Source of the DNA: Periplaneta americana
Lineage: Eukaryota; Arthropoda; Insecta; Blattodea; Blattidae
Length of the DNA: 64,000 nt
Assembly: GCF_040183065.1 (NCBI RefSeq)
Contig: NC_091119.1
Coordinates: forward strand, 65,148,392-65,212,391
Reading direction: 5' to 3'
Positions 1-10,965 of this stretch are shown one piece after another. Position 1 is the stretch's first letter, and every line of letters begins with the position of its first letter. Position numbers and translations under genes: made by a program. The notes under the pieces are model-generated. The model did not search any database, was not told where the DNA came from, and saw nothing but the letters and a program-made list of their open reading frames with translations.

Positions 1-132
1 CTATTTTCACTGACCTTTTCTCATAACTTTACTCTTGCATTCATACAATGTTCCAATATTCGAATGTCTGTAGTACTTCGTTACTATCACGTCTTCAATT
101 CACTTGTCACTTTTTCTCTTTCATTGGTATAG
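1..132. other. Pyrimidine-rich flank, no gene
   Basis: The plus strand is rich in T and C with short TTCACTT-like runs, and the same composition resumes after the SINE at about 400-600. I see no coding frame or structured RNA here. It is probably the ancestral sequence into which the SINE inserted. Confidence 0.5.
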
Positions 133-385
133 CTGTTATGTGGAGTAACGGTTAGCGCGTCTGACCGCGAAACCAGGTGGCCCGGGTTCGAATACCGGTG
201 GCTGCAAAGTGCTTGGTTGAGGTTATTTCCGGGGTTTTCCCCTCAACCCAATATGAGCAAATCCTGGGTAACTTTCGGTGCTGGACCCCGGACTCATTTC
301 ACCGTCATTATCACCTTCATCTCATTCAGACGCTAAATAACATAAGATGTTGATACAGCGTCGTGAAATAAACTACTTTATAAAA
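133..385 (+). mobile_element. tRNA-derived SINE
   Basis: A pol III type-2 promoter is visible. An A-box-like stretch (AACGGTTAGCGCG) is followed about 35 bases later by a good B box (GGTTCGAATACC), as in a tRNA-derived SINE head. The body then runs through a G/C-rich segment (CGGGGTTTTCCCCTCAACCC) and ends in an AT-rich tail. The flanks ATTGGTATAG (123-132) and ATTGTATAG (386-394) look like a target-site duplication with one indel. The head and body resemble SINEs common in cockroach and termite genomes; that family link is from memory. It encodes no protein and would depend on a LINE for mobility. Confidence 0.82.
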
Positions 386-2040
386 ATTGTATAGGTTTCA
401 TGGTTCACTCTCCGTACTTGCACTCACTTTCACTAGTTCTTTGCTTCACTTCCCAGATTCTTCCTTTCTCAAGTACATAAAACACTCAGTATTCTTTACT
501 TACCATTCTAACTTACTTTAACTCTCCTAACTACTTTCCTTTTTATTGGTTCATTCTATTCGTCTTTCCCATAACACTTAACTAATTATTCCTCAATCAT
601 TTCCTCAGTTCCGTTTTAAATACATGTAACGAGCCAATCACCATACTTTTGTTTTGATTAGGTCGCTCAAATTATACAACTGAAATTTACATTAGAGCAA
701 AGGATTTTCATGAAAGACGTATCTGAAAAAGAGGAATTTTGGAAAGGTAAAAAAATGTTTTAATGTTATCGTTCCACGTAGCAACAGATAATAAATACCT
801 TCGAAACTCTTGATATCAAGGCAAAACACAGTTTAGGCTCTTTTCCTATTTCGCACTATCTGTACCGACGTACTTAAAACTAACCAAATTAGTTGTACAA
901 TTCTGTCCACTCTATCAAAATAAGCTTTTCAAAATAAAATTTAAGTAACAGAATTAGGTGTAATAAAACCGTCGAAAGCATAGTTTGTACGAGGTACCAC
1001 ACCCTCCTTCTTTGTCAACAAATGTAAAAACCTGGGGCTAACACACAGCTTTGTGAAGGAAACAGCCATTAGTGCCCTTAAAGGATCGGTTCAGATATTG
1101 AGAAATCATTTGTATGGGAGTGACAATGGAAACTTGAAGTTATCTTAACCGATGGCTGTTGATGGTTTAGATATTAATGCCAATACATAAATCCGTACTA
1201 TTATTTTTCTCGCGGTATATGGCATTCATATGATTCTAACCTATCTGATGATATTTTTTCCCCCTTTCTTAACTGTAAATGAGCACAAACGCTACTCAGG
1301 TGTAAATTTTTCTGACATTTTGTATATTCGATTCCCTCATCGTTTCAAATGAATATCATTTTACCTTTTAGGTCTGTTTCCAAATTATATGTAATACGCT
1401 TTGTCAAATCTGGCAACCTTTTCATAAGGGAAGCTAACTTTCTTCTTTACTTCTTTTGCAATATGATGATAAATAAAAATCAATGTACCGGTGTTCTCAT
1501 CACATTTATAAAAATCATTAAACATATAAAATATAGACATGTTTCGGTGTTGTATGCTACTCCATCTTCAGTGTGGTAACTCCAATCATATAATAATAAA
1601 TTGCTAAATATAATTAAAATTCATTACATATTAAATCGTAAAAATGAATAGATTGTTTTTTGGACGAATGTAATGTATCTTATTTAAACTTAAATATAAC
1701 ATGAGATGTGATATATTATGATATAAGTTAACAAGAAACAGCTTAAATTTCGAATGGACAAATATACAATTTAAGATGAACTTATTGGTAATTGTTGGAC
1801 GTAACCTGATGATAGGTTTTTGCGTCGCCTTGTGTGACTTGACGTGAACTCGCCGTGGCGCGATGTTTGCTAGGGTTTATACCTGTTCCGGTACTAGTGA
1901 TTCAATAGCTGTTTTTATGAATTCATCAAATAAAATGTTTTTCCTAGGATAGCTTTGTCATTCAAATTATGTGTATTAATAGTTTTTATGCTCGACTATG
2001 CCGAAATGTAGTAATTATACACCTGGTAGCAGTCCTTTAA
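386..2040. other. AT-rich region, nothing recognised
   Basis: Apart from the pyrimidine-rich stretch up to about 600, this is unremarkable AT-rich DNA. The longest open stretch (1,349-1,579) encodes 76 residues with no recognisable domain and no supporting signals, so I do not call it a gene. I see no tandem structure matching the satellites further along. Confidence 0.5.
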
Positions 2041-2071
2041 TGTATGTCATTAAAGTACACCTCATTAAAGT

Positions 2072-2131
2072 ACAGGTGTTCATCCAATGACAACTCAGCT
2101 TACAGGTGTTCAGCCAATGACAAGTCAGCTT
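2072..2131 (+). repeat. Two tandem 30-bp repeats upstream of a TATA box
   Basis: The unit begins ACAGGTGTTCA, contains CCAATGACAA and ends TCAGCTT. The two copies differ at two positions. A shorter direct repeat, CATTAAAGTAC, occurs just upstream at 2,048-2,058 and 2,063-2,073. Their position right before TATAAAA suggests upstream activating repeats, but no function is shown. Confidence 0.75.
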
Positions 2132-2139
2132 TGTACCGT

Positions 2140-2146
2140 TATAAAA
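2140..2146 (+). promoter_or_regulatory. TATA-box-like motif in candidate LTR
   Basis: TATAAAA lies nine bases after the second 30-bp repeat. Alone it is a weak signal in AT-rich DNA. Its place between the tandem repeats and a downstream AATAAA makes it a plausible core promoter of the candidate LTR. Confidence 0.35.
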
Positions 2147-2360
2147 CCGCAAGTATCGATTATTCTCGGATATGCAATCGAAAGAGAATTAGCGAAAAGT
2201 CACGGAGGCTGGAAATCCAATATTGTCGCGGAAGGTTATGTTCTGTTACTATAATAATTCGTGTTAATTGTAAATAATATTCAAATAAATTCAATTTGTC
2301 ATCTCGTTTTTCAATGTCGAATTCAATAATCAAGGTTATATCAAGTTTAACGGGATTACA

Positions 2361-2540
2361 TCAAGGTCAATGAAATTATTGTTCCTCGGAAAAAATCAAT
2401 ACTTTCGCGTCTGCGCACATCTCACAATTCACGACCTAGAACAAGGTCACTTCCGATCTTGTCAGATACAAATAAAATGTATACATCTGAATAATTTCAA
2501 GTTAGAAATATGGTCGAGCATAAAAAGTCGTATGGAACAT
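2361..2540. other. AT-rich spacer, nothing recognised
   Basis: Between the candidate LTR and the palindrome I see no coding frame with recognisable content and no repeat shared with the rest of the window. Confidence 0.4.
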
Positions 2541-2640
2541 GCTTATAATGGTAATTAAGAAGCTCGTATGAAAATTATGAAACTCGCTTGCGTTCGTTTC
2601 ATAAATATCCATACTCGCTTCTTAATTACTATCATTATAG
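2541..2640. repeat. 100-bp imperfect palindrome
   Basis: The left arm (GCTTATAATG...GTAATTAAGAAG...GAAACTCGC) pairs with the right arm (ATAGGC at its far end, CTTCTTAATTAC in the middle) around a centre near 2,590. By eye about 80% of positions pair, with small bulges. The tip contains the symmetrical CGCTTGCG. It lies at the 3' end of the Penelope-like element and could be a foldback element, or a structure belonging to the retroelement's end. Confidence 0.72.
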
Positions 2641-2644
2641 GCTC

Positions 2645-3545
2645 GTTGCATAATGTATTATTATCTTTGTGTATTTGTAATGTTTCTAAATGGTTTATCA
2701 TGTATATGCAGGATTTGCATATCAGGACTTATGTCAATGAAATAATGTTGACAATTATATAATATATGATCCCTGAAACCAGAATGTGAATTATCATGAT
2801 GAGTATTTATGTGTTTCTTGTATTTAATATTGAAATTTTTACCTGTCTGTTCTATATCATATGTAGAACAACATTCCGGATATTGACAAGTTAAGGGGAC
2901 ACTCAACTTAAAAATTGGAGAAAAAGTGTCATAGAAATGAAAAATTAAATTTCTACACTAATTTACGTGACAGAACTAAATCAATATGCAGAATTCTTCC
3001 CCTATTCATTGAGAAGTCACAGTCAAATGCACAATGCCAAAAAATAAAAAATGATAATTAAAAGTGATATTTATATTAATGATTGATTAAAATTGAAATA
3101 TTTTTTATTTTGAAAAGTATTGGATCTAATGAGCTGAGATTTTGCATGTTAATTTCCATGTGTATATTAAACGTTTTCTCCAAATTTGAAAAAGATTGGG
3201 CAAATAGGAAAAAAGTTACAAAATATAGTTGAATGTCCCCTTAATTTATATATTCCTGAAAGGTTGAATTTATCTGTATAATAATTATAAAATCCATAGA
3301 ATAGATTTTCCAATGTTCTTATTAGTGCGAAACACAATATTGAAGTTATGTTTCTTGAAGATTGTGGAAAAATTATGTAGCCCTATATATTCATTATTGT
3401 ACGTGAAAGTAATGAAATCTTTTTTTCTTTTCAGCGTGAACTAATTTAGTATATGTTTTCTGGCGTTGGTTTTTTCGAACACGTTTTATGATATAATCAA
3501 CAATTTTAGTTTGATATCCATTTTCTGCTCTTATAGTATTATTAA
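2645..3545 (-). pseudogene. Penelope linker and GIY-YIG endonuclease domain (broken)
   Basis: On the minus strand 3,545-3,245 reads as the linker (NGYQTKIVDYIIKRV..., then DFITFTYNNEYIGLHNFS, then FNIVFRTNKNIGK), with frame shifts at A-rich runs. Coding then continues through SGIYK and, past a MITE at 2,891-3,244, into LTCQYPECC...EQTGKNF and KYKKHI...SGFRDHIL. GIYKLTC, then QTG-NF-Y-HI, then S-F--HIL is the order seen in Penelope GIY-YIG endonucleases. The second motif is degenerate (YDIEQTG in place of YIGQTG). This nuclease nicks target DNA in intact elements. Confidence 0.82.
2891..3244. mobile_element. TTAA-flanked MITE (piggyBac-like non-autonomous element)
   Basis: A 346-bp sequence (2,895-3,240) has ends GGGGACACTCAAC and, inverted, GTTGAATGTCCCC (one mismatch), and is bounded on both sides by TTAA (2,891-2,894 and 3,241-3,244). 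TTAA target duplication is the hallmark of piggyBac-type transposases. There is no internal coding capacity, as expected for a MITE. Taking out the element and one TTAA rejoins the Penelope endonuclease frame without a base lost (SGIYK to LTCQ), which fixes both element boundaries. The superfamily is inferred from TTAA only. Confidence 0.85.
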
Positions 3546-4114
3546 CTGTAAATCATTTTGGTAATCTAATTTTGACATTAGTACATTAATAAGCAGGCAG
3601 CGCACATATGTTCCCAAACGTACAGAGGATCGAGTAGTTTCTTCTCGTACGTCTATTACGTCACCAGGATGCGTACGCAGGGTAGAATTTCAAGCAGATA
3701 CGCATGGGGTCATTAAATAACAATGATGTAATGTATTATAAATAAGCTCCTGTAACGTCTTATGATACAGAAAGAACATTCTCTTAGTTTAAACAAATTT
3801 TATGTGATGTTCGCAAAAGATTTACATTTCATAACCTCAGAATAGCCCATATGTTTTCAATCTCTGCAATGGAATAGATTTGATAATTGAATTATTTGTA
3901 TATATTGTGGAACATAAATATTGCTAATTTGTATATTGATTTGTGTGATTATTATTTTGTCCCTGTAACATCATGTGACTTAGGAAGAATATTTGTCTCA
4001 ACGTAAACATTTACTGGCAGTTATAACAAAGGATATGAATTTCATAATTTGAGATTATATTATGTTTCTGTTCACCGTAACGGAGTTGATTTCGTTAAAT
4101 GCATAATTGTATAC

Positions 4115-4153
<39 letters not shown>

Positions 4154-4442
4154 TATTTACAGTTAATGTGTATCATGTTTACTAATATGTTCTATTATAT
4201 ATACTGTATATACTAGTTCAGTATTATTATCGACCTAATTATATTTGCATTCATATGTAGCAATAATATTTTGTACAGAGCTAATTTCACATGCTAGTGA
4301 GTTTATATGATTGAAAAGTAGCAACCCCACTTAAAGTTGCCATGCTCCATTATTATTATGTACCGAACTAGGTTATACCTTGTGTAGCGTCGTGACGTAA
4401 GCATTTAGAGTCAGAGTTTCAACTCCAAAACTTCAGGATATA
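3546..4442. other. Unknown insertion between RT and endonuclease parts
   Basis: Retroelement similarity stops near 4,443 and resumes near 3,545 with NTIRAENGY, so about 0.9 kb of unrelated DNA lies between. It holds two diverged direct copies about 208 bases apart (from about 3,750 and about 3,957; shared CCTGTAAC(G/A)TC...), then a (TA)n tract. TTAA occurs at both edges (3,542-3,545 and 4,443-4,446), but I see no terminal inverted repeats, and TTAA is common in such AT-rich DNA. Origin unknown; boundaries are uncertain by about 30 bases. Confidence 0.5.
4117..4150. repeat. (TA)n microsatellite
   Basis: This is a pure TA dinucleotide run of about 34 bases, inside the unknown insertion. It is likely polymorphic in length. 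Confidence 0.95.
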
Positions 4443-5706
4443 TTAAACGATAATTTTCTTAACTTGTTTGGGAACGAAAAAGCACTGTCTGTTAATTAGT
4501 CTGTTAACAAGGTTGTTTAATCCTGCTTTTTTATGTTGTATTGTGTGATTGGAATGAGTAGCAATGAGATTTGTATTTTGAATAGGTTTTCTGTAAATGC
4601 TATACTTTAAATTATCATCTTTTGTTTCTATTGTCATGTCCAAGAATTTTTTTTCTTACCTATTTTATCGTCTTGCGTGAATTGAATTCCAGAATATAGG
4701 ATGTGTATGTTCTCTAATAATTGTTGTGAGATAGTGTTCTGATCTTATTAAACAAGTATCATCAAAGTAACGAACCCATATGACTATTTTCTGTTGATTA
4801 AACTCTATGAATTTTGTTTCTAAATTTATTACAGAAATTCCAGCTAAGATGCCAGATAGTGGTGAATACATTGGAAGACTTTTGTTTTATTTGTAGTATT
4901 TATTATTGAAATGGAAATAATTTTGACCTAGACAAATACGTAGTAATTATATTATTTTTTCTTTTTTCGTTCTGCTTATATTTTGTGTCCTTGGTTTTCT
5001 TTCTGTTATTTCTAACGTGTCATTTGCCGGCATGTTGGTGCACATATTAATAATACCGAAAAATGCAATTCTGTAGTTTTCGTTTATGGATAATTCTTGT
5101 AGTGTTCCTATGAAATTGCTTGTGTTTTTATATTGTGATTGCTATGAAATTTAAGATTTTTCTTTAAATAAGTTTGAAAACATTTTGCAATATGTTAAGT
5201 GGAATCTGAACCAAAGTTTATAATGAGTATAATCGGAATATTTTCTTAATGTATTTTAGGCAATGGTTTGAATTTATGAGCTGAAGGATTCACTTAAATT
5301 AATTTATGTTTTCCTTTACTAGTGATAGTAAATTCAATTGTTTTAAACACGTCCCTTTATTGCTCTTTGATATTAATTTGTGGGGCCCCTTTCTAATTTT
5401 TCAAGTTGATTCCCGGATGAAATATTTTCTGTTTAACTAACATAAAGAATTTTATGCTTCTTCGTTTTTCTGTATACACATTTAACAAATATGTATCACT
5501 CATTAAATTGCAAACTTCTTTACCGTGTTAATATTAATATTAATATTAATATTAATATTAATATTAATATTAATATTTAGACAGTAAAGAAGTTTGCAAT
5601 TAAATCAGTAATCAGTTTTATTCAATATTACAGTAGCAATTCCTTTATCAGATTTTGTTATGATCAATTTATTGTCTGAAATTTTGTTACGAAGATTCTT
5701 TATTAC
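4440..5706 (-). pseudogene. Penelope-type reverse transcriptase domain (broken)
   Basis: This is the RT part of the element. The YFDD box (YVDD in most relatives), the SPLSGILA box and LPKIH identify the Penelope clade rather than LINE or LTR reverse transcriptases. A stop replaces a residue just before the NKSLPMYSPLSG box (Q is usual there), and frames change at homopolymer runs near 4,655 and 4,965. Motif A, normally with FD, reads FFGIINM, so one catalytic aspartate appears lost. A repeat inserted at about 5,506-5,601 splits the N-terminal part. The thumb region ends near 4,443, where unrelated sequence begins. Confidence 0.86.
5506..5601. repeat. Hexanucleotide microsatellite between 18-bp inverted arms
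   Basis: A (TTAATA)n tract of about 50 bases is flanked by perfect inverted arms AATTGCAAACTTCTTTAC (5,506-5,523) and its complement (5,584-5,601). It lies inside the Penelope RT frame, between the LNKTDY block and the KEVCNLMSDTYL stretch, so it is either an insertion or a local inverted duplication followed by microsatellite growth. The hairpin should be stable as single strand. Confidence 0.85.
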
Positions 5707-5756
5707 TGATTATTAATGCGGTAATACTTATTGAACTTATACCATAGCGGTATTTA

Positions 5757-7975
5757 ATTTGGGAAGACATAGTTGCGTGTGTTTTATTACCAACATAATA
5801 CGACGAATAATATGATAATTCTTACAGTAATTATGCCATATTTAATTTCGGAAAAATTATTTTCTTGTGCTGTCTTTTTAAGCATAACATGATAATTAAT
5901 GTGCTAATTCTTATTGAACATATGCCATACCGGTATTTAATTTCGGAAGACTAATTTGCGTGTCTATTTCGAACGTAATATGTTCAATAATGTGACAATT
6001 CTTACAGTAATTACGTGAAATTCAATTTCGAAAGAATTATTTGCGTGTGCATTTATTTTAAGCAAAATATGACCATTAATTCGGTAATTCTTATTGCTAT
6101 CATGGCACACGAGTATTTATTTTCCGAAGACTTGTTTGCGTGTGTTTTATTTCCAATATAATGCGACGAATAATGTGATAATTCTTACAGTAAATATGCC
6201 ATATTTAATTTTGGAAGATTTATTTGCGTGTGCTTTTATTTTCAGCATAATATGATAATTAAAGTGGTAATTGTTATTGACCTTATGCAATACAGGTATT
6301 TAATTTCGAAAAACTTGCTTGCGTGTGTTTCATTTCCAAAATAAAACGACAAATAATGTGACAATTCCTACAGTAATTGTGCCATATTTAATTTCCGAAG
6401 AATTATTTGTGTGTACTTTTATTTCCTCCATTATGAATATTTATATGGCAATTCTTATTGAACTTATGCGATACCAGTATTTAATTTCAAACGAATTGCT
6501 TGCGTGTGTTTCATTTCCAATACAATACGACGAATAATGTTGTAATTCTTACAGTAATTATGCAATATTTAATTTCGGAGGAATTATTTTCGTGGTCTTT
6601 TGTTTAGAGCATTTTATGTTTATAATGCGGTAATTCTTATTGAATCTATTCCATACCGGTATTTAATTTCGGAAGAATTACTTGCGTGTATTTTATTACC
6701 AAAACAATACGAAGAATAATGTGATAATTCTTACAGTAATTATGCCGTATTTAATTTCTGAAGAATTATTTGGGTCTGCTTATATAACTTGCAAAATTTA
6801 ATTATTAATGTGATAATTCTTATTGAAAAAATATGCCATACCGTTATTTAGTTCTGGAAGACTAACTTTCGTGCGTTTTATTTCCAACAAAATACGATAA
6901 ATAATGATGTGATAATTCTTAGAGTAATTATGTCATATTTAATTTCGGAAGAATTATTTGCTTTACCTTTTATTTCCAGCATAATATGATTATTAATATG
7001 ATAATTCTTATTCAACTTATGCCCTACAAGTACTGAATTCCGTACTTGCCTCTGTTTCATTTCCAACTTAATACGTCGAATATTATGATAATTAGTACAG
7101 TAATTATACCATTTTTAATTTCGGATGAATTTTTGCGTGTGCTTTTATTTACAGCATAATATGAATATTCATGTGGTAATTCTTATTGAACTTATTCGAT
7201 AACGGTATTTAATTTCGGATGATTTGCTTCCATGTGTTTTATTTCCAACATAATATGACGAATAATTTGTAATTCTTACAGCAATTGCGCAATATTTAAT
7301 TTCGGAAAAATTAATTTCTTGTACTTTTATTTCGAGCATAATATGATTATTAATGCGGTAATTCTTATTGAAATTATGCCATAGTGGTATTTAATTTGGG
7401 AATATTTAGTTGCGTGTGCATTATTCCAACATAATACGACGAATAATATGAAAATTCTTACAGTAATTATACAATGCTTATTTTCGAAAAAATTATTTGC
7501 TTGTGCTTATATTTTCTCCATAATATGATAATTAATATGGTAATGCTTATTGAACTTATGACACACCCGTATATAATTTCGGAAGACTTACTTGCGTGTG
7601 TGTTCTTTCCAACATAATGTGAGGAATAATGTGATAATTCTTACTGTAATTATGCCATATTTAATTTGCTAAGATTTATTTGAGTGTGCTTTTATTTTCA
7701 GCATAATATGATAATTAATGTGGTACTTCTTATTGAACTTATGTCATAACGGTATTTATTTTCGAAAGACTTGCTTGCGTGTGTTTCATTTTCAACATAA
7801 TACGACGAATGTGATAATTCTTACTGTAATGAACCCATATTTAATTTCCGAATAATTAGTGGCGTGTGGTTTTATTTCCAGCATAATATGAATATTAATG
7901 TGGCAATTCGTATTGAACTTATGCGATACCAGTATTTAATTTCGAAAGATTTGCTTCCGTGTGTTTCATTTCAAA
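5757..7975 (+). repeat. Higher-order repeat, copy 1 (about 3.0-kb period)
   Basis: This block matches 8,754-10,965 much better than it matches adjacent dimers. Shared private features include GGGAAGACATAGTTGCG at the start, TTGAAAAAATATGCC (near 6,823 and 9,816) and a shortened B monomer ACGACGAATGTGATAATTC (near 7,802 and 10,797). The offset is about 2.99 kb throughout. Similarity drops sharply after about 7,975. Confidence 0.85.
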
Positions 7976-8753
7976 TATAATACGACGAATAATGTTGTAA
8001 ACCTTATAGTAATTATGCAATAATTAATTACGGAAGCATTATTTTCGTGGTCTTTTATTTAGAGCATAATATGTTTATTATTAATTCGGTAATCCTTATT
8101 GAACTTATATCGTACCGGTATTTAATTTCGGAAGACTTACTTGCGTGTGTTTTATTACCAACATAATACGAAGAATAATGTGATATTCTTACAGTAATTA
8201 TGCCATATTTAATATCTGAAGAATTATTTGGGTGCGCTTATATATCCGGTATAATTTAATTATTAATGTGATAATTCTTATTGAATATATGCCATACCGG
8301 TATTTAGTTCCGGAAGACTAACTCTCGTGTGTTTTATTTCCAACAAAATATGATAAATAATAATGTGATAATTCTTACAGTAATTATGTCATATTAAATT
8401 TCGGTAGAATGATTTGCTTTTCCTTCTATTTGCAGCATAATATGCTTATTAATGTGGTTATATTTATTCAACTTATGCCCTAAATTTACTGAATTTCAAA
8501 CTTGCCTGTGTTTTATTTCCAACTTAATACGTCGAATAGTATGATAATTAATAATGTAATTATGCCATTTTTATTTACCGATTAATTTTTGCGTGTGCTT
8601 TTATTTACAGCAGAATTTGAATTTTCATGTCGTAATTCCTATTGAATTTATTCGATACCGTTATTTAATTTGGGATGATTTGCTTCCGTGTGTTTTACCT
8701 CCAACATAATATGACGTATAAGTTGTAATTCTTACAGCTAGTGTGCAATATTT

Positions 8754-10965
8754 AATTTGGGAAGACATAGTTGCGTGTGTTTTATTACCAACATAATACG
8801 ACGAATAATATGATAATTCTTACAGTAATTATGCCATATTTAATTTCGGAAAAATTATTTCCTTGTGCTGTATTTTTTCATCATAATATGATAATTAATG
8901 TGGTAATTCTTATTGAACTTATGCCATACCGGTATTTAATTTCTAATGTCTATTTCCAAAGGAATATGTTAAATTATGTGATAATTCTTACAGTAATTGT
9001 GTAAATTCAATTTCGAAAGAATTATTTGCGTGTGCATTTATTTCAAGCAAAATGTGACCATTAATTCGGTAATTCTTATTGATGTTATACCACACAAGTA
9101 TTTATTTTCCCAAGACTTGTTTGCGCGTGTTTTATTTCCAATATAATGCGACGAATAATTTGATAATTCTTTCAGTAATTATGATATATTTAATTTCGGA
9201 AGATTTATTTGCGTGTCCTTTTATTTTCAGCATTATATGATAAATAATGTGGTAATTCTTATTGAACTTATGCCATACTGGTATTTAGTTCCGGAAGACT
9301 GATTCTCGTGTGTTTTATTTCCATCAAAATACGATAAATAATAATGTTATAATTCTTACAGTAATTGTGACATATTTAATTTCCGAAGAATTATTTGTGT
9401 GTACTTTTATTTCCAGCATAATATGAATATTTATGTGGCAATTCTTATTGAACCTATGCGATACCAGTATTTAATTTCGAACGATTTCCTCGCGTGTGTT
9501 TCATTTCCAATATAATACGACGAATAATGTTGTAATTCTTACAGTAATTATGCAATATTTAATTTCGGAAGAATTATTTTCGTGGTCTTTTACTTAGAGC
9601 AATATATGTTTTATAATGCGGTAATTCTTATTGAACCTATCCCATACCGGTATTTAATTTCGGAAGACTTATTTGCGTGTGTTTTATTACCAACACAATC
9701 CGAAAAATAATGTGATAATTCTTACAGTAATTATGCCGTATTTAATTTCTGAAGAATCATTTGGGTCTGCTTATATAAATTGCATAATTTAATTATTAAT
9801 GTGATAATTCTTATTGAAAAAATATGCCATACCGTTATTTTGTTCCGGAAGACTAATTTTCGTGTGTTTCATTTCCAACAAAATATGATAAATAATGATG
9901 TGATAATTCTTACAATAATTATGTCATATTTAATTTCGGAAGAATTATTTGCGTTACCTTTTATTTTCAGCATAATATGATTATTAATGTGATAATTCTT
10001 ATTCAACTTATGCCCTACAAGTACTGAATTTCGAACTTGCCTCTGTTTCATTTCCAACTTATTATGTCGAATATTATGATAATTAGTACAGTAATTATAC
10101 CATTTTTAATTTCGAATGAATTTTTGCGTGTGCATTTATTTAGAGCATAATATGAATATTCATGTGGTAATTCTTATTGAACTTATTCGATACCGGTATT
10201 TAATTTCGGATGATTTGCTTCCTTGTGTTTTACTTCCAACATAATATGACGAATAAGTTGTAACTCTTTCAGCAATTGTGCAATATTTAATTTCGGAAAA
10301 ATTATTTCCTTGTGGTCTTATTTCGAGCATAATATGATTATTAATGCTGTAATCCTTATTGAACTTATGCCATAGCGGTATTTAATTTGGGAATATTTAG
10401 TTGCGTGTCTTTTATTCCAACTTAATACGACGAATAATATGATAATACTTACAGTAATTATGCAACGTATATTTTTTACGGAAAAACTATGTGCTTGTGC
10501 TTATATTTTCACCATAATATGATAATTAATATTTTAATGCTTATTGAACTTATGCCACACCCGTATATAATTTCGGAAGACTTACTTTCGTGTGTGTTAT
10601 TTCCAGCATAATGCGAGGAATAATGTGATAATTCTTACAGTAATTATGCCATATTTAATTTGGTAAGATTTATTTGCGTGTGCTGTTATTTTCAGCATAA
10701 TATGATAATTAATGTCTTACTTCTTATTGAATTTATGCAATAACAGTGTTTATTTTCGAAATATTTGCTTGCGTGTGTTTCATTTCCAACATAATACGAC
10801 GAATGTGATAATTCTTACTGTAATTAACCCACATTTAATTTCGGAATAATTAGTGGCGTGTGGTCTTATTTCCAGCATAATATGAATATTAATGTGGCAA
10901 TTCTTATTGAACTTATGCGATATCAATATTTAATTTAGGAAGATTTGCTTGCGGGTGTTTCATTT
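8754..10965 (+). repeat. Higher-order repeat, copy 2
   Basis: Second copy of the block starting at 5,757, with the same order of private variants. After about 10,965 the sequence returns to an ordinary A/B pair not matching the other copy. Confidence 0.85.

Larger units (their letters stand above)
2041..2360 (+). mobile_element. Candidate solo LTR
   Basis: The interval begins TGTA and ends TACA, the short inverted ends expected of an LTR. Inside, two 30-bp near-identical direct repeats (2,072-2,101 and 2,102-2,131) lie just upstream of a TATA box (TATAAAA, 2,140-2,146). An AATAAA signal follows at 2,284-2,289. Repeated upstream element, TATA box and polyadenylation signal in that order fit a U3-R-U5 layout. 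The flanking bases (TTAA / TCAA) are only a weak target duplication, and no internal gag-pol sequence is present. It could instead be an unrelated repeat with a chance promoter-like motif. Confidence 0.35.
2645..5706 (-). pseudogene. Penelope-like retroelement, degenerate and interrupted
   Basis: Read on the minus strand, conserved blocks of a Penelope-like element occur in the right order. They are a KSDKG block (near 5,640-5,665, family KADKGNT), PLPKIH (5,250-5,267, family LPKIHK), a degenerate motif A region (...NMCTNMP, near 5,040-5,080), LPMYSPLSGILAG (near 4,835-4,880) and the catalytic YFDD (4,758-4,769). The YRKP/HKKAGLNNLVNRL thumb block (4,450-4,600) follows, then a linker (NTIRAENGYQTKIVDYIIK) and a GIY-YIG-type domain ending near 2,660. 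Penelope-like elements encode one protein with reverse transcriptase and, usually, a C-terminal GIY-YIG endonuclease, and use neither LTRs nor the usual LINE endonuclease. This copy has several frameshifts, in-frame stops and three internal insertions, and is cut at its N-terminal side where the satellite starts at 5,707. It cannot be active. Confidence 0.88.

Noticed and set aside
133..385. Functional tRNA gene
   Set aside because: A and B boxes are present, but the head does not fold into a full cloverleaf by eye and it is fused to a SINE body.
1349..1579. 76-residue open frame
   Set aside because: No recognisable domain or supporting signal; expected by chance in this composition.
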